Shown here piece by piece: positions 1 through 4,273 of a DNA stretch of 6,707 nucleotides. The notes under the pieces are model-generated. The model made no database searches and was not told the origin of the DNA. It saw nothing but the letters and a program-made list of their open reading frames with translations. Origin of the DNA: REDI01 sp964586865 (GTDB lineage Bacteria > Myxococcota_A > UBA796 > GCA-2862545). The stretch lies in the NCBI GenBank assembly GCA_964586865.1, contig CAZPJM010000282.1:1-6707 (forward strand), in the 5' to 3' direction. The translations under genes and the position numbers were made by a program. Position 1 is the stretch's first letter. Each line of letters opens with the position of its first letter.

Positions 1-904
1 CCGTGCGCCCGACGGGCTCGGGGACCGGCGCCCGCTGTGCCTCACGCCAGCCATCCAGGGCGCGGGCGAGGGCGGTGGCGTCCTGGAACCGATCGGCCGG
101 GTCCTTCTCGAGGCAACGCCGGACGATGGCCTCGAGATCGGGGTCGACCGTGACCTCCGGGGCGGCCTCGGCCATGGGAGGGACCGGCTCGGAGACGTGC
201 AGCAGGGCGGTGGCCATCGGCGTCTCGCCCCGGAAGGGCATGGCGCCGGTGAGCATCCGGTACAGCACGCACCCCAGCGAGTAGATGTCGCTCCGGCCGT
301 CCAGGCCCACTTCGCCCCGCGCCTGCTCGGGCGACATGTAGAGCGGGGTACCCAGGTAGGTGGGGGTCTGGGTGATGTCCAGCTCGCGCTTCGTCGACTT
401 GACGAGCCCGAAGTCGAGCAGCTTCGGGTGTTCCACCCCCTCCTCGTCCTTCACCAGGAAGACATTGCTGGTCTTCACATCGCGGTGAACGAGCCCCTTG
501 GCGTGGGCGTGGGCCAGGCCCCGCGCCAGGGCCGCGCCGATGCGGGTCGCCTCCATGGCCTCGAGGACCCCGCCCTTGACGGCCCGCTTGAGGGTGCGGC
601 CCACCAGCAGCTCCATGACCACGAACTGGAGGCCGTCGTCGGTGGTGCCGTAGTCGATGGTCCGGACGATGGATGGGTGGGAGAGGCGACCGGCCAGGGC
701 GGCCTCGCGGAAGAACCGCGCCTCGAGCTCGGCGCGGCTCTTCTCGGACACGTCGGGGCGGATGACCTTGATGGCCACCTCGCGCTCGAGCTGGAGCTGG
801 ATGCCCCGGTAGACGTGGCCGGCGCCGCCCTTGCCGATGGGCGCCACCACCCGGTAGCGCTCGGCCAGGATGGCGCCGATGAGCGGGTCCTTGCGGTCCG
901 ACAC
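1..904 (-). CDS. Eukaryotic-type (Hanks) Ser/Thr protein kinase, C-terminal part missing
   Basis: Transfers phosphate from ATP to Ser/Thr of unknown cytosolic partners. Reading from a GTG at 904, 301 codons are open to the left edge with no stop, so the C-terminus is outside the window. Kinase landmarks appear in order: Gly-rich loop GKGGAGHV (residues 24-31), VAIK with the ATP-binding Lys46, the probable alpha-C Glu67 in FFREAAL, catalytic loop HRDVKTSN (140-147, Asp142 and Asn147), metal-binding DFG (164-166), the activation/P+1 segment GTPLYMSPEQ (185-194), and SDIYSLGCVLYRMLTG in subdomain IX. After about residue 285 the chain turns Pro/Arg-rich, like the linker that usually follows the catalytic domain; a sensory or transmembrane part may follow. 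All core catalytic residues are present, so it should be active. GTG was chosen because GAGGG lies four bases upstream and residues 1-17 lead directly into the kinase fold. An ATG at 930 is in another frame. It is transcribed divergently from deoC. Family assignment is secure; substrate is unknown. Confidence 0.93.
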   Translation of the reverse strand, partial: MSDRKDPLIGAILAERYRVVAPIGKGGAGHVYRGIQLQLEREVAIKVIRPDVSEKSRAELEARFFREAALAGRLSHPSIVRTIDYGTTDDGLQFVVMELLVGRTLKRAVKGGVLEAMEATRIGAALARGLAHAHAKGLVHRDVKTSNVFLVKDEEGVEHPKLLDFGLVKSTKRELDITQTPTYLGTPLYMSPEQARGEVGLDGRSDIYSLGCVLYRMLTGAMPFRGETPMATALLHVSEPVPPMAEAAPEVTVDPDLEAIVRRCLEKDPADRFQDATALARALDGWREAQRAPVPEPVGRT

Positions 905-908
905 GGGG

Positions 909-913
909 CCCTC
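909..913 (-). promoter_or_regulatory. Ribosome binding site of the kinase gene (supports the GTG start)
   Basis: On the minus strand GAGGG is followed by four C residues and then the GTG at 904-902. This spacing is what supports the GTG start. The kinase frame contains no ATG upstream of the conserved domain. Confidence 0.5.
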
Positions 914-1000
914 GGGGTGGGGCGCAGCATAGCGCGAGGGGCCGAGCGCGGGCCGGACCGGACCCGACCGCCCATCCGCGCTACCCTCGTGGCCCGCTCC

Positions 1001-1005
1001 GGAGG
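1001..1005 (+). promoter_or_regulatory. deoC: Ribosome binding site of deoC
   Basis: GGAGG lies five bases before the ATG at 1011. This supports that start over the internal ATG at codon 20 (1068), which has no comparable Shine-Dalgarno sequence. Confidence 0.65.
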
Positions 1006-1010
1006 CGTCC

Positions 1011-1925
1011 ATGTCCACCCCCGCCAGCGCGGCCTCTCCCTGGCACACCACCCGCGTCGACGCGGCCATGGTGCGCACCCGGGTCGCCCGGGTCCGCAAG
1101 CGCTCCCTCAAGACCACCACGAAGGACCACCTGCTCCGGCTGGCCCTGTCCATGGTGGATCTGACCACCCTCGAAGGCATGGACACGCCCGGGCGGGTGC
1201 GGGCCCTGTGCCGCAAGGCCCGCCTCCCCTTCCCCGAGCGCCCGGACCTGCCCTCCACCGCCGCCGTCTGCGTCTACCCGAACCTCGTCCCCGTGGCCCG
1301 CGCCGAGCTGGGCGCGGACAGCCCGGTGCGCATCGCCGCGGTGGCCACGGGCTTCCCCGCCGGCCACATCCCCCTGGCCCTCAAGCTCGAGGAGGTGCGG
1401 CGGACGATGGGGTACGGGGCCGACGAGATCGACATGGTCATCGACCGGGGCGCCTTCCTCTCGGGGGACCACGCCCGGGTCTTCGACGAGATCGCCGCCA
1501 CCCGCGAGGCCTGCGGACCCGCCCGGCTGAAGGTCATCCTCGAGACGGGCGAGCTGCAGAACCTGGAGCACGTGGCCGCCGCCAGCCGCCTGGCCATCGC
1601 GGCGGGCGCCGACTTCATCAAGACCTCCACCGGCAAGGTCAAGCCGGCCGCCACCCTCGACGTGACGCTGGTGATGCTCGAGGCCATCCGGGAGCACGTG
1701 CTGGCCGGGGGCGCCCCGGTGGGCATGAAGCCCGCCGGCGGCATCCGCGACGCCAAGCTCGCCCTCCACTACCTGGTGCTGGTCGCCGAGACCCTCGGCG
1801 CCGACTGGCTCGACCCCCACTGGTTCCGCTTCGGGGCCAGCAGCCTGGTCAACGACCTGCTCCGCCAGATCGCCCGCCGCGACGACGGCCACTACCAGAG
1901 CCCCCGTCGCTTCAGCGTCGACTGA
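1011..1925 (+). CDS. deoC: Deoxyribose-phosphate aldolase (long form)
   Basis: Catalyses reversible cleavage of 2-deoxy-D-ribose-5-phosphate to D-glyceraldehyde-3-phosphate and acetaldehyde in deoxynucleoside catabolism; a cytosolic class I aldolase. The 304-residue protein carries the family signatures: SMVDLTTLEG (47-56), VCVYPNLV (86-93), GADEIDMV with the Asp141 equivalent of E. coli Asp102, KVILETGEL (174-182), FIKTSTGK with the Schiff-base Lys204 (E. coli Lys167), GMKPAGGIRDA with the second active-site Lys240 (E. coli Lys201), and RFGASSLV (273-280). At 304 residues it is longer than E. coli DeoC (259) and nearer the length of the animal and actinobacterial type; the extra length is mainly at the N-terminus. 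The C-terminus is FSVD rather than the terminal Tyr of E. coli, and a Tyr sits at 295. It is the first gene of a tight cluster with two ALDH genes, the first starting 24 bases downstream; the ALDH is a plausible acceptor for the acetaldehyde. Identification is very secure. Confidence 0.97.
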   Translation: MSTPASAASPWHTTRVDAAMVRTRVARVRKRSLKTTTKDHLLRLALSMVDLTTLEGMDTPGRVRALCRKARLPFPERPDLPSTAAVCVYPNLVPVARAELGADSPVRIAAVATGFPAGHIPLALKLEEVRRTMGYGADEIDMVIDRGAFLSGDHARVFDEIAATREACGPARLKVILETGELQNLEHVAAASRLAIAAGADFIKTSTGKVKPAATLDVTLVMLEAIREHVLAGGAPVGMKPAGGIRDAKLALHYLVLVAETLGADWLDPHWFRFGASSLVNDLLRQIARRDDGHYQSPRRFSVD

Positions 1926-1940
1926 GGCCCCGCCCCCCTT

Positions 1941-1944
1941 GGAG
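1941..1944 (+). promoter_or_regulatory. Ribosome binding site of the catalytic ALDH gene
   Basis: GGAG, five bases before the ATG at 1950, lies within the 24-base gap after the deoC stop codon. The gap shows no terminator, consistent with co-transcription. Confidence 0.55.
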
Positions 1945-1949
1945 ATCCC

Positions 1950-3431
1950 ATGAACGAGCCCGCCGAGGAGCGCCCGCGCCTCCGCATCGCCGGCGCCCTG
2001 GACCTGGCCCCGGCCCCCGAGCGCGCCCCCGCCGTCCTCCCCGAGGCCATCGGCCACTTCATCGCCGGCCAGCGGGTGCCCGGCCGGGACGAGGACCGCT
2101 TCGACAACGTGGAGCCCGCCACCGGCGAGGTCATCGGCTCGGTGGCCACCGCCAACCAGGACGAGGTCGGCCGTGCCGTCAAGGCCGCCCGGCAGGCCCT
2201 CGAGGGGCCGTGGGGCCGCATGAGCGGTCTGGAGCGTGGCAAGTACCTGTACCGCATCGCCCGGGTGCTCCAGGAGCGGGCCAGGGAGTTCGCCGTGCTG
2301 GAGTCCCGGGACAATGGAAAGCCCATCCGCGAGACCCGGGACAGCGACATCCCCCTCGCCGCGGCCCACTTCTTCTACTACGCCGGCTGGGCCGACAAGC
2401 TCGACCACGTCCTCCCGGGCCGACGCGCCCGACCGGTGGGGGTGTGCGGCCAGGTCATCCCCTGGAACTTCCCCCTGCTCATGGCCGCCTGGAAGCTCGC
2501 CCCAGCCCTGGCCGCCGGCAATACCTGCGTCCTCAAGCCCGCCGAGACCACGCCGGTGACCGCCTGGCTGCTCACCGAGGTCCTGCAGCAGTGCGAGCTG
2601 CCCCCCGGGGTCGTCAACATCGTCAACGGCGCCGGCCGCACCGGGGCCGCGGTGGTGGGCCACCCCGACGTGGACAAGGTGGCCTTCACCGGCAGCACCC
2701 CGGTGGGTCGGCTCATCCTGCGCAGCATCGCGGGCTCCGGGAAGAAGGCCACCATGGAGCTCGGCGGCAAGGGGGCGCACCTGATCTTCGCCGACGCCGC
2801 CCTGGACCAGGCGGTCGAGGGGGTCATCAACGGCATCTTCTTCAACCAGGGCCACGTCTGCTGCGCCGGCAGCCGGCTGCTCGTGGAGGAGTCCATCCAC
2901 GACGCCTTCCTCGAGCGGCTCAAGCTGCGCATCCAGGCCCTGCGGATCGGCGATCCCCTGGACAAGAACACCGACATCGGCGCCATCAACAGCGCGGGGC
3001 AGCACGCCACCGTCTGCCGCTATCTGGACGTGGGCCGCGAGGAGGGCGCCCAGGTCTGGCAGGGGGCCGCCAACGAGCCTCCCGAGAAGGGCTTCTGGGT
3101 CAAGCCCACCCTGCTCACCGGCGTCTCCCAGACCGACCGGGTGGTCCGCGAGGAGATCTTCGGGCCGGTCCTGGCCGTCCTGCCGTTCCGCACCCCCGAG
3201 GAGGCGGTCGCGAAGGCCAACGACAGCGAGTTCGGGCTGGCGGCCGGGGTCTGGTCGGGCCAGCCCAGCCGGGTCTTCGAGGTCGCCCATGCCTTGAACG
3301 CAGGGGTGGTCTGGGCCAATGGCTACAACCTCTTCGACCCCGCCTCTCCGTTCGGGGGCGTCCGCCACTCGGGCTTCGGCCGGGAGGGCGGCATCCACGG
3401 CCTGCACCCCTACCTGACCTGGGAGGCCTGA
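1950..3431 (+). CDS. NAD(P)-dependent aldehyde dehydrogenase, catalytic (ALDH16-like N-terminal domain)
   Basis: Oxidises an aldehyde to a carboxylate using NAD(P)+; acetaldehyde from the DeoC reaction is the likely substrate (inferred from context). The 493 residues are normal length for one complete ALDH domain. Catalytic elements are present: PWNFP with oxyanion Asn173, LKPAE with cofactor-binding Lys196, FTGSTPVG (246-253) at the NAD pyrophosphate turn, MELGGK with general base Glu270, GHVCCAGSR with nucleophile Cys304 followed by Cys305, EIFGPV (402-407), and the C-terminal SPFGGVRHSGFGRE segment (466-479). Residues 1-33 form a Pro/Ala/Glu-rich extension before the first ALDH beta strands (FIAGQRVPG). 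It lies 24 bases after deoC and its stop overlaps the start of the next gene (TGATG), so coupled translation is likely. The tail GLHPYLTWEA and the following non-catalytic ALDH-like gene recall the ALDH16 family, where both domains are usually on one chain. ALDH activity is secure; substrate and cofactor preference are inferred. Confidence 0.94.
   Translation: MNEPAEERPRLRIAGALDLAPAPERAPAVLPEAIGHFIAGQRVPGRDEDRFDNVEPATGEVIGSVATANQDEVGRAVKAARQALEGPWGRMSGLERGKYLYRIARVLQERAREFAVLESRDNGKPIRETRDSDIPLAAAHFFYYAGWADKLDHVLPGRRARPVGVCGQVIPWNFPLLMAAWKLAPALAAGNTCVLKPAETTPVTAWLLTEVLQQCELPPGVVNIVNGAGRTGAAVVGHPDVDKVAFTGSTPVGRLILRSIAGSGKKATMELGGKGAHLIFADAALDQAVEGVINGIFFNQGHVCCAGSRLLVEESIHDAFLERLKLRIQALRIGDPLDKNTDIGAINSAGQHATVCRYLDVGREEGAQVWQGAANEPPEKGFWVKPTLLTGVSQTDRVVREEIFGPVLAVLPFRTPEEAVAKANDSEFGLAAGVWSGQPSRVFEVAHALNAGVVWANGYNLFDPASPFGGVRHSGFGREGGIHGLHPYLTWEA
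3421..3426 (+). promoter_or_regulatory. Ribosome binding site inside the end of the first ALDH gene, for coupled translation
   Basis: GGGAGG sits four bases before the ATG at 3431, within the last codons of the upstream ALDH gene. With the TGATG stop/start overlap it suggests that ribosomes reinitiate on the second ALDH-like gene, and that the two-gene arrangement is genuine rather than a sequencing frameshift. Confidence 0.6.
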
Positions 3432-4273
3432 TGCGCCTCGCCGTCCGCAAGACCCTCAAGATGTACCTGAACGGGCGCTTCATCCGCTCCGAATCGGGGC
3501 GGGTCCTGCCCATCACCGCCGCCGACGGAACCGCCATGCACGCCTGCCGCGCCTCCAGGAAGGACCTCCGCGACGCCATCGGCGCCAACCGCGCCGCGCT
3601 GGCCGGCTGGGCCGGGCGGACCGCCTTCAACCGGGGCCAGATCCTGTACCGCCTGGCCGAGATGCTGGAGGATCGGCGCGAGGCGCTCCCGACCGCGCAG
3701 GCCGACGCCGAGGCCGCCGTGGATCGGGCGGTCCACCACGCCGGCTGGGCCGACAAGATCACGGCGGTGCTCTCCTCGCTGAACCCGGTGGCGGCGGCCT
3801 ACGTGAACTACTCCATGGTGCGGCCGCTGGGCGTGGTGGTCGCGGTCCCCCACCCCGAAGACGGCCTGCTGGGCATGGTCGAGGCCCTCTGCAGCGTGCT
3901 CGTCATGGGCGACACCGGCACCCTGGTGGTGCCCGTGGCCCGCGCCGAGCTGGCCACCGCCCTCACCGAGGCCCTGCACACCTCCGACCTGCCGGGCGGG
4001 GCCCTGAACGTGCTCACGGGCGAGCTGGACGAGCTGCTCCCGGTGGCCCACACCCACGACGACCTGGACGGGCTGCTCCTCACCGACGGCGTCCTGGACG
4101 ACGAGGCCTTCGCCGAGGCGGAGCGGCAGGCCGCCCACGTGCTGCGCCGGCTGGTGGTGGTGCCGCGGGCGGCGCGTCCGGCCGGCCCCGAGACCCTGAT
4201 CCGACTGGCCGAGATCAAGACCGTCTGGATGAGTGCCCAAGGCGAGATCCCGACCGGACGAGCCGGGTACTGA
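3431..4273 (+). CDS. Truncated, non-catalytic aldehyde dehydrogenase-like protein (ALDH16 C-terminal-domain-like)
   Basis: A 280-residue protein related to the N-terminal, NAD-binding half of ALDHs. Homology is visible in the opening KMYLNGRFIRSESGRVLPI (10-28), AGWADK (104-109, same place as 145-150 of the upstream ALDH), RPLGVVVAVP (131-140) and DLPGGALNVLTG (186-197). Catalytic features are gone: PWNFP is replaced by PHPED (140-144), the cofactor Lys of LKPAE by Val (about 166), and the Glu-containing ELGGK by hydrophobic sequence near 241-246. The protein ends before any Cys nucleophile could occur, at about 280 rather than roughly 480 residues. It is therefore probably a structural or regulatory pseudoenzyme. 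Its position right after a catalytic ALDH and deoC matches the domain order of ALDH16 proteins, whose C-terminal ALDH domain also lacks the nucleophile. The start at 3431 has a good RBS and overlaps the previous stop; the same frame is open far upstream only because of base composition. Its 3' end overlaps the opposing regulator gene. Partnership with the upstream ALDH is inferred. Confidence 0.85.
   Translation: MRLAVRKTLKMYLNGRFIRSESGRVLPITAADGTAMHACRASRKDLRDAIGANRAALAGWAGRTAFNRGQILYRLAEMLEDRREALPTAQADAEAAVDRAVHHAGWADKITAVLSSLNPVAAAYVNYSMVRPLGVVVAVPHPEDGLLGMVEALCSVLVMGDTGTLVVPVARAELATALTEALHTSDLPGGALNVLTGELDELLPVAHTHDDLDGLLLTDGVLDDEAFAEAERQAAHVLRRLVVVPRAARPAGPETLIRLAEIKTVWMSAQGEIPTGRAGY

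Larger units (their letters stand above)
905..1010. promoter_or_regulatory. Divergent intergenic region between the kinase gene and deoC
   Basis: This 106-base gap is the only substantial non-coding stretch and should hold the promoters of both divergent genes. Possible -10 elements are TACCCT at 982-987 for deoC (within GCTACCCT) and TATGCT at 931-926 for the kinase; neither has a convincing -35 box at normal spacing, so both are tentative. A 7-base inverted repeat, AGCGCGG at 945-951 and CCGCGCT at 976-982, abuts the candidate deoC -10 and could be an operator, but a match this short is weak in such GC-rich DNA. The segment 951-970 has a GGACC/GACC direct-repeat texture. No sigma-54 -24/-12 element was found here. 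Confidence 0.4.

Noticed and set aside
475..975. A minus-strand open frame starting at ATG codons near 930-975, upstream of the kinase GTG
   Set aside because: It is out of frame with the kinase domain and translates to Ser/Pro/Arg-rich sequence. The ATG at 930 cannot start the kinase.
1041..1055. Sigma-54 promoter-like match TGGCAC-N5-CCGC near the start of deoC
   Set aside because: GG and GC have the right spacing, but the TT before GC is CC and the site lies within deoC codons 11-15, downstream of the chosen start. There is no independent sign of a shorter start. 5'-end mapping with and without RpoN would settle it.
981..3407. An 808-codon minus-strand open frame opposite deoC and the first ALDH
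   Set aside because: The translation is Gly/Ala/Val/Asp-rich with no family motif and mirrors well-identified genes on the other strand; it is a shadow of their GC-rich third positions.
197..4273. A 1358-codon plus-strand open frame covering the kinase, deoC and both ALDH genes
   Set aside because: Only its last part (from 3431) has recognisable protein sequence. Upstream it is Arg/Pro/Gly/His-rich low-complexity translation, antisense to the kinase and out of frame with deoC and the first ALDH. It is a GC-composition artefact.
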